Positions 42,561 through 50,401 of a stretch of 58,399 nt of DNA are shown one piece after another. Origin of the DNA: Flavobacteriaceae bacterium (lineage in GTDB: Bacteria > Bacteroidota > Bacteroidia > Flavobacteriales > Weeksellaceae); assembly GCA_031277475.1 (NCBI GenBank), contig JAITMJ010000037.1:1-58399 (forward strand), read 5' to 3'. The position numbers were made by a program, and so were the translations under genes. Under the pieces are notes generated by a model. It worked only from the letters and a program-made list of their open reading frames with translations. It made no database searches and was not told the DNA's origin. Each line of letters starts with the position of its first letter. The stretch's first letter is position 1.

Positions 42561-42576
42561 GGTGTAGCAATACACC
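42561..42576. terminator. Hairpin after the T9SS two-gene unit
   Basis: GGTGTA (42561-42566), loop gcaa, TACACC (42571-42576); on the minus strand it follows the 42606 gene and could end its transcript, though the T tract is short. It resembles a dispersed palindrome. Confidence 0.4.
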
Positions 42577-42605
42577 CCTATAATATTTATATTGACCAAC
42601 AATCA

Positions 42606-43313
42606 TCAACCGCCAACTACAATCTTCCTAAAAACCTTTCCCTTATCCGTAAAGATTTCCAAGTGATAAACCCCGTTTTGCAGGCGGGAAATATCTATAG
42701 TTTTTCCCACATTTTGTGCGGTTTTTACCACTTTCCCCGAAGCATCATAAACATTAATTCTCTCTATTTTTAGGGAAGTTTCTATGTTTAGAACGGCGGT
42801 TACGGGGTTGGGGAACAATGAAATTTCATCGGTTTTTCCTAAATCTGTAGCGGATAAAACGATATTATTGTATATAGCAGTATCTCCGTCAGGATTGGTT
42901 AAAGTAAGGCGTTTGTAATTATCCACATTTTCTATGAGGTAATCCAATGTATAAGGCAGTGATCCACCATAATTATTAGACAAAACAGAATAGTATATAT
43001 TATCTTGAAAATCATTATAATCATCTTGCCATGGAGGACATTCCTGTAACCCAATACCCCAAGTTTGTATAATTATTTCTGTAGGAGTATACAAAGAAAC
43101 ATCTCCATAAAAAAAATCACATACTTGAGTGAGATAACTGTCATTTAAAAATATCGCCTGTATTTGAATTTCAGGTGCCGATGTTGGTGGAAAATATTCC
43201 GTCCCGCTTATAACAGTTTTTTCTAAATACCAAGTATTACCAATAAGTTCAGGTTGTTGTGCTTTTGCAAAAAATACTGCAAAAACAGATAATGAAATAA
43301 CAATCTTTTTCAT
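42606..43313 (-). CDS. T9SS type A cargo protein, lipocalin/META-like
   Basis: 235 aa. Signal peptide (KKIVISLSVFAVFFAKA), then a ~120-residue domain beginning ELIGNTWYLEKTVISGTEYFPP that resembles META/lipocalin-type small beta-barrel domains (a GxW start followed by antiparallel strands), then a T9SS type A tail (LFPNPVTAVLNIETSL, GVYHLEIFTDKGKVFRKIVV). Probably secreted; binding target unknown. Second gene of the cassette, 4 bp after the first. Confidence 0.75.
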   Translation of the reverse strand: MKKIVISLSVFAVFFAKAQQPELIGNTWYLEKTVISGTEYFPPTSAPEIQIQAIFLNDSYLTQVCDFFYGDVSLYTPTEIIIQTWGIGLQECPPWQDDYNDFQDNIYYSVLSNNYGGSLPYTLDYLIENVDNYKRLTLTNPDGDTAIYNNIVLSATDLGKTDEISLFPNPVTAVLNIETSLKIERINVYDASGKVVKTAQNVGKTIDISRLQNGVYHLEIFTDKGKVFRKIVVGG

Positions 43314-43317
43314 AACA

Positions 43318-44211
43318 TTAATTTTTTATAAGATTTTTAGAGTTAATAATTTGCCCGTCCACAATGAGAACCACACTATATTGCCCTGCGGGATAAGTAC
43401 TAATATTTATTGTTTTTTGGGAACTCGCTGTATCAAGAATATAATTATTGGAATTTCCGGTGGATAAACTTGCAATCACCACATAAGCAGATGAAGCGTT
43501 TTCAATATCATACTGAAGCATCACTTCATTGCTTGCCGGATTCGGTGCCATATTGATGAATTTGTATGGCGTTACTTTCACTTGCACTTCGGAATAATCT
43601 TTAAATCCGTCTAATGCTATCACTTCCAATTTATAGGTTTTGGTTACTTCCTGCACCACGGTAAAATCTTTTCCGGTATAGATAAGGTTTCCGTTTTCAT
43701 CATACCAATTGTAAGTTGCCGGTTCTGAAATTTCGGTTGCACTGATGGTAACCGGTTCGTTTTTTTCAGCCTCCTGATTATTTGCATTTGCCGCAAAAGC
43801 AGGTCTTGGTTTTTTATAAATATCAAAAGTTTCTCCGCCCATAATTTCTCCTGTTTCGGAATCTCTTTGTATCACATGGTATCGGTATTCTTCTTTGTCC
43901 GTCATATTTTCGGTTAAAAAATTAAACGATAAATAAACCGTACCAATCTCGTTGGCATTGAGATTAATATTTTCCAAAATTACATTATTTTTTCTTACTA
44001 TTTTCCTTTTTTCGTTTTGAGTGTTTTCAATATTTGATGGTGTGCTTCCTCCTCTTTCCCAAGCATTCAAAATCACATCATCCATCGTTGTTTTTGACAC
44101 CGGCTCAATGGTAGAATTCGGCTTTGCAACAACGTAAAAGTTCTTCAAATTCGTTTGCGCATTTACAAAATAAACCGCAAACATTAGTGTTAAAAAAATA
44201 GATTTTTTCAT
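43318..44211 (-). CDS. T9SS type A cargo protein with Ig-like strands
   Basis: 297 aa. Signal peptide (KKSIFLTLMFAVYFVNA), a unique N-terminal domain (NSTIEPVSKTTMDDVILNAW, NANEIGTVYLSFNFLTENM), an Ig-like segment (PATYNWYDENGNLIYTGKDFTVVQEVTKTYKLEVIA) and a T9SS type A tail (INMAPNPASNEVMLQYDIENAS ... GQYSVVLIVDGQIINSKNLIK). First gene of the two-gene cassette transcribed away from the XRE regulator, whose twin operators lie upstream. No recognisable catalytic motif. Confidence 0.75.
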   Translation of the reverse strand: MKKSIFLTLMFAVYFVNAQTNLKNFYVVAKPNSTIEPVSKTTMDDVILNAWERGGSTPSNIENTQNEKRKIVRKNNVILENINLNANEIGTVYLSFNFLTENMTDKEEYRYHVIQRDSETGEIMGGETFDIYKKPRPAFAANANNQEAEKNEPVTISATEISEPATYNWYDENGNLIYTGKDFTVVQEVTKTYKLEVIALDGFKDYSEVQVKVTPYKFINMAPNPASNEVMLQYDIENASSAYVVIASLSTGNSNNYILDTASSQKTINISTYPAGQYSVVLIVDGQIINSKNLIKN

Positions 44212-44267
44212 TGCTAAAATATTTTATGATTATGGAGCAAGTATAGAAACAAAATCCGGAGTAATCT

Positions 44268-44312
44268 ATTCCATTTGGAATAATCGACAGGAAATAATAT
44301 TCCGTTTGGAAT
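44268..44312. promoter_or_regulatory. Twin operators ATTCCRTTTGGAAT
   Basis: ATTCCATTTGGAAT (44268-44281) and ATTCCGTTTGGAAT (44299-44312): 14-bp dyads with ATTCC/GGAAT arms, 31 bp apart (three helical turns), in the divergent region between the T9SS unit and the XRE regulator gene. Strong candidate binding sites of that regulator. Confidence 0.7.
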
Positions 44313-44337
44313 AAAGCGTTTTTTTATACAAAAAGAT

Positions 44338-44345
44338 TATCTTTA
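44338..44345 (+). promoter_or_regulatory. Promoter -7 element of the XRE regulator gene
   Basis: TATCTTTA, 19 nt before ATG 44365 and 25 nt past the second operator. Confidence 0.5.
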
Positions 44346-44364
44346 CACCTCAATTTTTGGTATT

Positions 44365-44745
44365 ATGAATAATGGTATTGGTTTCAAAATAAAAAAATTG
44401 AGAGAACAAAAAGATATCTCTCAAAATGATTTAGCACAGGATTTAGACGTTTCTCAAGGCTACCTCAGCAAGATTGAAAACGGCGAAATTGAAAAAATTG
44501 ATTTTTTGTTTATGCAGAAAGTGGCGGATTTTTTCAAAGTAGATCCACAATATTTTTTAGAGGGAGAAATGATTATAAATGATATTGAAACAAGCAATAA
44601 TTCTGCCGTTGGGTATATTAGTAAGGTAACTATAAATAATAATTTTTCCGAAGATTTATTAAAAAATGTAATAAATAATCAATCGCAAATTTCCAAACTG
44701 ATGGAAATGCAAAATAAATTGATAGAAAACTTATTGAAGAAGTAA
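44365..44745 (+). CDS. XRE-family helix-turn-helix regulator
   Basis: 126 aa. An HTH_3/XRE domain at residues 5-62 (GFKIKKLREQKDISQNDLAQDLDVSQGYLSKIENG) is complete. Residues ~75-126 form a polar linker and a helix (NNFSEDLLKNVINNQSQISKLMEMQNKLIENLL) that could be a coiled-coil dimerisation end. It is divergent from the two T9SS cargo genes, with twin dyads between, so it probably autoregulates and controls them; no effector domain is recognisable. Confidence 0.88.
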   Translation: MNNGIGFKIKKLREQKDISQNDLAQDLDVSQGYLSKIENGEIEKIDFLFMQKVADFFKVDPQYFLEGEMIINDIETSNNSAVGYISKVTINNNFSEDLLKNVINNQSQISKLMEMQNKLIENLLKK

Positions 44746-44791
44746 ACACTTGATATGACGTATTATCACGCGGATGCTGACCTTTATGTTG

Positions 44792-44817
44792 AACCTTGAA
44801 CTTTGAATTTTTGAACC
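44792..44817. repeat. Heptad array before the metallophosphatase gene
   Basis: TTGAACC, TTGAACT, TTGAATT and TTGAACC units; matches the array before the remnant at 42388-42424. Confidence 0.65.
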
Positions 44818-44842
44818 CCGAAAACCCGAAACTCGTAACTCA

Positions 44843-45814
44843 ATGAACAGAAAAAACTTTTTAAAAACGATTGGCGGCGGAACATTGGCGGTGGCTTTTG
44901 CTCCGAATTTTTTGTATGCCCGGAATAAACAAAACTTGGATTTTGGAACTTCATACAAACTCACGATTTTGCACACCAACGATCAACACAGCAGAATCGA
45001 ACCTTTTGAAGCGACTTACAAACCAAATCCCAATCAAGGCGGAATTGCCAGAAGAGCAAGTTTGGTGCAGCAAATTCGGGCGGCGGAAAACAATGTTTTG
45101 CTGTTGGATTCCGGAGATATTTTTCAGGGAACGCCGTATTTTAATTTTTTTGGCGGCGAATTGGAATTTAAACTGATGACGATGATGAAATACGACGCAT
45201 CAACGATGGGAAACCACGATTTCGACAACGGTTTGGAAGGTTTTCTGAAAGTTTTGCCAAACGCTGATTTCCCGTTCATCTGCTCGAACTACGATTTTAA
45301 AAATACCGTTTTAGACGGAAAAACCGTTCCATTTAAAATATTTAATAAAAACGGAATAAAAGTCGGAATTTTCGGTTTGGGAATAGAATTGCAAGGTTTG
45401 GTCGGCAGAAAAAATTATGCGGAAACCGTTTACAACGACCCTGTGGAAATCGCCCAACAATACGCAGATTTATTAAAAAACGAAAAAAAATGCGACCTCG
45501 TGATTTGCCTTTCGCATCTCGGTTTCGAATTCAAAGATGTTCCCCAAAAAATCTGCGATGTTCAGTTGGCGCAAAAAACTGAAAATATTGACGTAATTTT
45601 GGGTGGTCATACGCACACATTTCTCAGCGAACCGATAAATTATCAAAACAGAAAAGGGAAAAATGTGTTGGTAAATCAAGTAGGCTGGGCAGGTTTGCTG
45701 TTGGGAAGAATAGATTTTTATTTCGATAAAGAAAAAAATATAAATCGGATTTCTTGGAACAACCAAGTGATAGACAATAAGATACAAGATTTTTCATCTA
45801 ACGGAATTTTGTGA
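44843..45814 (+). CDS. Metallophosphatase (5'-nucleotidase N-terminal half)
   Basis: 323-aa exported phosphoesterase. Signal with a Tat-like NRKNFLKTIGGG start, then the dinuclear-metal motifs HTNDQHS (44-50), GDIFQGTPY (91-99), GNHDFD (123-128), SHLG (224-227) and GGHTHTF (254-260). It lacks the C-terminal nucleotide-binding domain of UshA-type enzymes; a separate lipoprotein with that domain is encoded at 54078, 8.3 kb away. In many Flavobacteriia the two halves are neighbours, so this pair has been split. Likely substrates: nucleotides or nucleotide sugars in the periplasm. Confidence 0.9.
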   Translation: MNRKNFLKTIGGGTLAVAFAPNFLYARNKQNLDFGTSYKLTILHTNDQHSRIEPFEATYKPNPNQGGIARRASLVQQIRAAENNVLLLDSGDIFQGTPYFNFFGGELEFKLMTMMKYDASTMGNHDFDNGLEGFLKVLPNADFPFICSNYDFKNTVLDGKTVPFKIFNKNGIKVGIFGLGIELQGLVGRKNYAETVYNDPVEIAQQYADLLKNEKKCDLVICLSHLGFEFKDVPQKICDVQLAQKTENIDVILGGHTHTFLSEPINYQNRKGKNVLVNQVGWAGLLLGRIDFYFDKEKNINRISWNNQVIDNKIQDFSSNGIL

Positions 45815-45829
45815 AAATCTGATATTTTG

Positions 45830-45837
45830 TATCTTTG
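45830..45837 (+). promoter_or_regulatory. Promoter -7 element between metallophosphatase and porZ
   Basis: TATCTTTG shortly after the metallophosphatase stop, followed by the 12-bp repeat tract. It would transcribe the ~220-nt leader leading to porZ. Confidence 0.45.
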
Positions 45838-45840
45838 AAA

Positions 45841-45902
45841 ATAGTTTCGAAAACGACTTTGAAAACAACTTCGGAAACGACTTTAAAAACGGCTTCGGAA
45901 AC
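45841..45902. repeat. 12-bp tandem repeat in the porZ leader
   Basis: Five degenerate units AACGACTTTGAA, AACAACTTCGGA, AACGACTTTAAA, AACGGCTTCGGA, AAC preceded by AATAGTTTCGAA. In frame it would code a Phe-Glu/Gly-Asn repeat, but no start codon fits. A hairpin TTCTTTTGT / ACAAAAGAA follows near 45960-45982. Confidence 0.6.
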
Positions 45903-46056
45903 AGAGGCGTTAAGAAATCGAAGATTTTAGCCGAGTTTCCAAGCCTTGAACTTTTGGTTCTTTTGTTTCAAGACAAAAGAACAGAAAATCAATAAATTAC
46001 GACTTTTGTTCTAACAAGAAACAAGTATAAATTAATTAAAAAAAATCAAATTTAAG

Positions 46057-48303
46057 ATGAAAAAAATATTTTTAGCGGCAGTTTTTACAATCGGATTTTC
46101 GATTTCCAATGCGCAGATTATTGCAGACAATCGCTGGTCGGATTTATTTTCCTACAACAACGTTTTGTCCATACGGGAAGACGACGGAAAACTGATTGCC
46201 GCTACGGAAAACGGTATTTTTTATTATAACATTTCCACCGGCGAAATTTCCAAACTCTCCAAAGCCAACGGGCTTCACGAAGTGAAAATTTCCGCATTCG
46301 ATTATAACCCGCAAACGGACGTCGGATTGGTAGGTTATCAAAACGGAAGTTTAGACGTGATAACGCCGGACGGAGTTTTTTTAATCGTAGATATTCCGAT
46401 TGCAACGGGTTTTACGGGAAATAAAAAAATCAACCACGTTTCCATAAACGGGAATACCGCTGTGATTTCTGTGGCTTACGGCGTTTCAATCTTTGATTTG
46501 GAAAATCGGGAATTTGGAGATTCTGCCTTTTTTACAACCGGAGGAACTTTCGTGGCAGCGAATGAATCCGTGATTCGGGACAATAAAGTTTACACCGCAA
46601 CATCTCTCGGCATTTTAACCCACGAAATGGATGTTACATTTCCGGTATATTCCACATGGACAAATATTTTTGCCGGAAATTTTACCCAAATTGCCAATGG
46701 AAACGTTTTGGCTTTTTCAAACGCAACCACCGTTCGATACGGCGATGGAGCCACATTTGCGGCACTTCCAAATCTTTCAAATATCAGAGATTTAACGGTT
46801 GATGACAGCAATATTTTGGTGGCAACTCAGGCTCTTGTCAATATTTATAATCTTTCGGGCGGCGCACCGATTCAAAGCCAAAGTATTGCAGGGAATATCA
46901 TAAATACCGGAATTTACAGAAACAGCCAAATATTTGCCGGAACCCGAACTTTGGGCATCGTCAATCAAGCCGGAAATTCCATAAAACCGGATGGTCCGTA
47001 TAACAACAAATCCTATAAAATAGATTTGTTTCAAAACCAAATTGTGATTTCAACCGGAGTAAGAACTGCTTACAATGACCCTGTAAATAGTGGATTAGGA
47101 TATTATCATTTTAATGGAACCCAATGGATTTATCCCGATTTCTTTTTAACGAATCCGCCCCCATTAAATATTTTGGATGCCGTAATAAATCCATCTAATC
47201 CTTCGGAAATTTTCTTCACAAATTATGTGTTTAATCTCGCTAATAAAGGTATTTACAAGATGAACAACGATGTTTTCGTAAAAAAATATCTTTCTAATGT
47301 CGGATCCGCAGTTACCGATAGAATTGTAGGTTTGACTTTTGATGAAAACAATCAACTTTTTGCTTCAGGAACATTTTTGGGTGATTCACCGTATAAACTG
47401 GGATATTTCTATTATAATGCTTCTTCAGACGATTTTATTCGAAACGAAGTTATCATTGCCAACGGCGCTCAAAAACCATTTGCAAGCAACGGATTTTTAT
47501 ATATTCCCGCTCCATTTTTCGGCGATGGAGGAATGTTGATATACAATTATAAGAACACCCCTGCCAACACTTCAGACGACCAATTTATGATTATAAGACA
47601 AGCCAATAATCTTCCGGTTAACGGAACTATTTCCGCAGTACTTGACAAAAACAATAATTTATGGATAGGAACAAGAACCGGGCTTCGTGTTTTATCAAAT
47701 CCCGAAAGCGCAATAGAAGAAGAAAATCCGCAAACTGAACCCATCATTATTGAAGAAAACGGATTGGGTGAAGAACTTTTTCGGGATAATGAAATTTTTC
47801 AAATTGCCGTAGATTCCGGAAATCAAAAGTGGGTTTCCGTAAATGGCGGCGGTGTTTTTTATCTGGATTCTTCCGGCGAACAAACGCTTCAGCATTTTAC
47901 AAAAGCCAATTCTCCTTTGCCGAACGACAGCGTTACGGATATAAAAATAGATGAAAACAACGGAAAAATATATTTTGCAACGCTTGACGGCGTGGTGGTA
48001 TATCAAGGCGATGTTGTGAGCGCTTCAGAAAATTTCGGCGATGTTTTGGTGTATCCGAATCCCGTGGTTTACGCCAATTATAAAGGAAATGTGAGAATAC
48101 GTGGTTTGGCTGCAAAAACCAATATCCGAATTACGGACGCTGCCGGAAATCTCGTGCATTCGGCTGTGACAACCGGTGGTTTTTATGAATGGAATCTCAA
48201 TAATTTTCGCGGCGTTCGCGTAGCCTCCGGAATTTATTTCGTTTTGATGACGAATGAAGACGGAACCGACACCGCAACCGCAAAAATAGCCGTGGTGAAT
48301 TGA
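46057..48303 (+). CDS. porZ: T9SS component PorZ
   Basis: 748-aa outer-membrane-surface protein of the type IX system; in Porphyromonas gingivalis PorZ binds A-LPS and works with the sortase PorU to attach cargo. Signal peptide (KKIFLAAVFTIGFSISNA), beta-propeller N-terminal half (repeats such as NVLSIREDDGKLIAATENGIFYYN, DNNKNLWIGTRTGL-type blades at ~560), and its own T9SS tail (VLVYPNPVVYANYKGNVRIRG, GIYFVLMTNEDG). It overlaps the recO start by 1 nt, a common flavobacterial arrangement. Confidence 0.85.
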   Translation: MKKIFLAAVFTIGFSISNAQIIADNRWSDLFSYNNVLSIREDDGKLIAATENGIFYYNISTGEISKLSKANGLHEVKISAFDYNPQTDVGLVGYQNGSLDVITPDGVFLIVDIPIATGFTGNKKINHVSINGNTAVISVAYGVSIFDLENREFGDSAFFTTGGTFVAANESVIRDNKVYTATSLGILTHEMDVTFPVYSTWTNIFAGNFTQIANGNVLAFSNATTVRYGDGATFAALPNLSNIRDLTVDDSNILVATQALVNIYNLSGGAPIQSQSIAGNIINTGIYRNSQIFAGTRTLGIVNQAGNSIKPDGPYNNKSYKIDLFQNQIVISTGVRTAYNDPVNSGLGYYHFNGTQWIYPDFFLTNPPPLNILDAVINPSNPSEIFFTNYVFNLANKGIYKMNNDVFVKKYLSNVGSAVTDRIVGLTFDENNQLFASGTFLGDSPYKLGYFYYNASSDDFIRNEVIIANGAQKPFASNGFLYIPAPFFGDGGMLIYNYKNTPANTSDDQFMIIRQANNLPVNGTISAVLDKNNNLWIGTRTGLRVLSNPESAIEEENPQTEPIIIEENGLGEELFRDNEIFQIAVDSGNQKWVSVNGGGVFYLDSSGEQTLQHFTKANSPLPNDSVTDIKIDENNGKIYFATLDGVVVYQGDVVSASENFGDVLVYPNPVVYANYKGNVRIRGLAAKTNIRITDAAGNLVHSAVTTGGFYEWNLNNFRGVRVASGIYFVLMTNEDGTDTATAKIAVVN

Positions 48304-48998
48304 TGACGAACTTGAAAGGATTTTTATTGTCGAATCTGAAATATTCCGACCACGACGCAATTCTGAATTTTTATACCGAAAATTTCGGCTATCAAACGTT
48401 TTTTGCCAAAGGAATTTATGCCTCGAAAACATTGAAAAAATCCTTGCTGTTTCCGCTGAACGAATTAGAAATTTTTACCCAAAACTCTTTAAACGAAACC
48501 GGAAAACTTCCCAACATTCAAAAACTCGAACTCGTGAAAAGCGGCTACGACGGAAATCCCGACATCGGCAGTATTTTGATGTTCGCGGCGGATTTTTTAA
48601 ATCAGATTTTAAAACGCGAAAATGCCTCCGAATTAATCTATCGCGAAATTTCTAATTTTATGTTGCAACTTTCAAAAAGCGATTTTTCATCTCATATTTA
48701 TTTGGTTTTCAATATGTTGAAACACAACGGATGGTTGCCTCTAAAATCAAATGAAATATTTTTAAATCCCGAAACCGGAAGTTTCACTGATGCGGAAAAT
48801 CATTATTTATTCAATAAAGGAATTTCCAAAATCTGGAAAATTTTTCTCAATAGCGAACATCCACATCAAATAAAATTAAAAAGAAAAGAAAGAAACGCTT
48901 TTTTGGAATCGCTGATGCTTTACTACAAACTGCATTTCACGAATTTCAAATATCCCGAATCTTTAGAAATTTTGAAAATTCTGTATCAATCCGAATAA
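48303..48998 (+). CDS. recO: DNA repair protein RecO
   Basis: 231-aa recombination mediator of the RecFOR pathway, loading RecA onto SSB-coated single strands. N-terminal OB-like fold (KGFLLSNLKYSDHDAILNFYTENFGYQTFFAKGI) and a helical C-terminal half; the zinc-binding cysteines of some RecO proteins are absent, as is usual in Bacteroidota. ATG 48303 overlaps the porZ stop in TGATG, so the two are translationally coupled. Confidence 0.9.
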   Translation: MTNLKGFLLSNLKYSDHDAILNFYTENFGYQTFFAKGIYASKTLKKSLLFPLNELEIFTQNSLNETGKLPNIQKLELVKSGYDGNPDIGSILMFAADFLNQILKRENASELIYREISNFMLQLSKSDFSSHIYLVFNMLKHNGWLPLKSNEIFLNPETGSFTDAENHYLFNKGISKIWKIFLNSEHPHQIKLKRKERNAFLESLMLYYKLHFTNFKYPESLEILKILYQSE

Positions 48999-49087
48999 TT
49001 TGGAAATCTCTGAATTTCTGAATTTCAAAATCTGCAAACAGCTAAAAGCCAAAAGCAAGTGACAAATCTCCAAGTCTATTTTTTTCG

Positions 49088-49095
49088 TAAATTTG
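49088..49095 (+). promoter_or_regulatory. Promoter -7 element of the IscA-like gene
   Basis: TAAATTTG, ~36 nt before ATG 49131. Confidence 0.5.
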
Positions 49096-49130
49096 CAAAT
49101 TATAATCATTCTAAATAAAAAAGTAAAAAG

Positions 49131-49460
49131 ATGATAAAAGTAAGTGATCAAGCAAAGTTGAAAGCCGTTCAGTTGATGACGGAAGATGGTTTCAGTTCCG
49201 AAACCGATTTTATACGAGTCGGCGTGAAAAGCGGCGGCTGTTCGGGCTTGGAATACGTTTTGAAATTTGATAATCAAAAAGCGGAAACCGACCAAATTTT
49301 TGAAGACAACGGCATCAAAATCATCGTTGATAAAAAATCCATTCTCTATTTGGCGGGAACCACTTTGGAATATTCCGGCGGATTGAACGGAAAAGGCTTC
49401 GTTTTTAACAATCCGAACGCCGCAAGAACCTGCGGTTGCGGGGAAAGTTTCTCGCTTTAA
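49131..49460 (+). CDS. HesB/IscA-like Fe-S assembly protein
   Basis: 109-aa A-type carrier. The cluster-binding cysteines are present: CSGLEY and the C-terminal CGCGESF. It receives and delivers Fe-S clusters. It stands before DUF6090 and sufB, close to the usual flavobacterial order iscA-sufB, but with DUF6090 inserted. Confidence 0.92.
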   Translation: MIKVSDQAKLKAVQLMTEDGFSSETDFIRVGVKSGGCSGLEYVLKFDNQKAETDQIFEDNGIKIIVDKKSILYLAGTTLEYSGGLNGKGFVFNNPNAARTCGCGESFSL

Positions 49461-49461
49461 A

Positions 49462-49542
49462 TTCAAAAATTCTTTAGATTCAAAGTTCAACCCTTCGACT
49501 TCGCTCAGGGTGACAAAAGTTCAAAATTCAAGGTTCAAAGTT
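49462..49542. repeat. Heptad array with a CCCTTCGACTTCGCTCAGGG palindrome before DUF6090
   Basis: TTCAAAA/TTCAAAG units surround CCCTTCGACTTCGCTCAGGG (49492-49511), a widespread bacterial palindrome. The array ends exactly at ATG 49543 and contributes upstream codons to a spurious longer frame. Confidence 0.7.
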
Positions 49543-50220
49543 ATGGGAAACATTAGAAAAGTTGGAAATCAACAGAAAACTAAAAGAAATACAAAGAAAA
49601 AATTTGTTTTTCCGGCGTCTGTCGGAACCTATTTTCGTGAACTTTCCGTAGTGGTAGTCGGCATTGCGATTACGGTTTCCATTGGTTTGTGGATCAACAA
49701 CCGAAATTCCCAAAAAGACAAAGATTTATATTTAAACGCCATAAAATTGGAATTGGAAACGAATATTAATGATATTGAAGCAAAAATTAAAAAAATGCAA
49801 ATTTCAATAGATTATGCCGATTATTTGAAAGCGCACGATAAAGAATCCGTCAAACGAGATACTTTGTGGGTTTTTAGTAAAGAGGGCGGTTTTAATACTA
49901 ATTACATCTATAATTTTAAGACCGAAGCATTTGATATGTTCAAAACTTCCGGAATGATGCGTTTGACCGAAGATAAAGATTTATTGCTTTCAATATGGAA
50001 TATTTATAACGAAATAGATGTTGCAACAAAAGAATTGAATGTGCTTGAAAATATGAAATTCGAGGAAACAAAAGAACGACTGAAGTGGAGCGAAAAAGAA
50101 GCACAGGAAAAAATTCCCGGATATATTTTCTATTATAAAGCCAATGGTGCTTATGAAGAAAGAAGACAATTAGAAAATTTATTAAAAAAATTAAAAGAAA
50201 CGAAAGAAAAACTCGAATGA
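49543..50220 (+). CDS. DUF6090 family membrane protein
   Basis: 225 aa. A basic N-terminus (GNIRKVGNQQKTKRNTKKKF) precedes one transmembrane helix (LSVVVVGIAITVSIGLWIN, ~35-54), then a helical periplasmic or cytoplasmic domain (KDLYLNAIKLELETNINDIEAKIKKMQIS, FKTSGMMRLTEDKDLLLSIWNIYNEID, ending in a Lys-rich coil). Fits Bacteroidota DUF6090 (one TM plus coiled-coil). Function unknown. A truncated paralogue start follows at 50285. Confidence 0.8.
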   Translation: MGNIRKVGNQQKTKRNTKKKFVFPASVGTYFRELSVVVVGIAITVSIGLWINNRNSQKDKDLYLNAIKLELETNINDIEAKIKKMQISIDYADYLKAHDKESVKRDTLWVFSKEGGFNTNYIYNFKTEAFDMFKTSGMMRLTEDKDLLLSIWNIYNEIDVATKELNVLENMKFEETKERLKWSEKEAQEKIPGYIFYYKANGAYEERRQLENLLKKLKETKEKLE

Positions 50221-50284
50221 TTCAAAGTTCTTTAGATTCAAGGTTCAAGGTTCAAAAATTCAAAGTTTAAAAATTCAAAGTTTT
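50221..50284. repeat. Heptad array before the DUF6090 remnant
   Basis: TTCAAAG, TTCAAGG and AATTCAAAG units ending a few bases before ATG 50285. Confidence 0.7.
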
Positions 50285-50359
50285 ATGGGAAGCATTAAGA
50301 AAATAGAAACTTGTGTGGATTTGAGAGAAAAAGCCCGTACAAAAAAAACAGAAAATTAA
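50285..50359 (+). pseudogene. Truncated DUF6090 paralogue start
   Basis: 24 codons (GSIKKIETCVDLREKARTKK) resembling the start of the intact gene 742 bp upstream (GNIRKVGNQQKTKRNTKK); both follow heptad arrays ending in AAAGTT(TT). A one-frame remnant of a duplicated gene. A separate 8-codon micro-frame (50373-50399, KNTIILF) lies between it and sufB. Confidence 0.55.
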
Positions 50360-50401
50360 ATCAAAAAGGACAATGAAAAATACAATCATTTTATTTTGAA
50401 T

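Noticed and set aside
42355..42609. 84-codon minus-strand frame between the LRR gene and the T9SS pair
   Set aside because: It is the antisense of the metallophosphatase 5' fragment and its flanks; no independent support.
50373..50399. 8-codon leader peptide before sufB
   Set aside because: No attenuator structure or regulatory codon run is visible; more likely remnant sequence.
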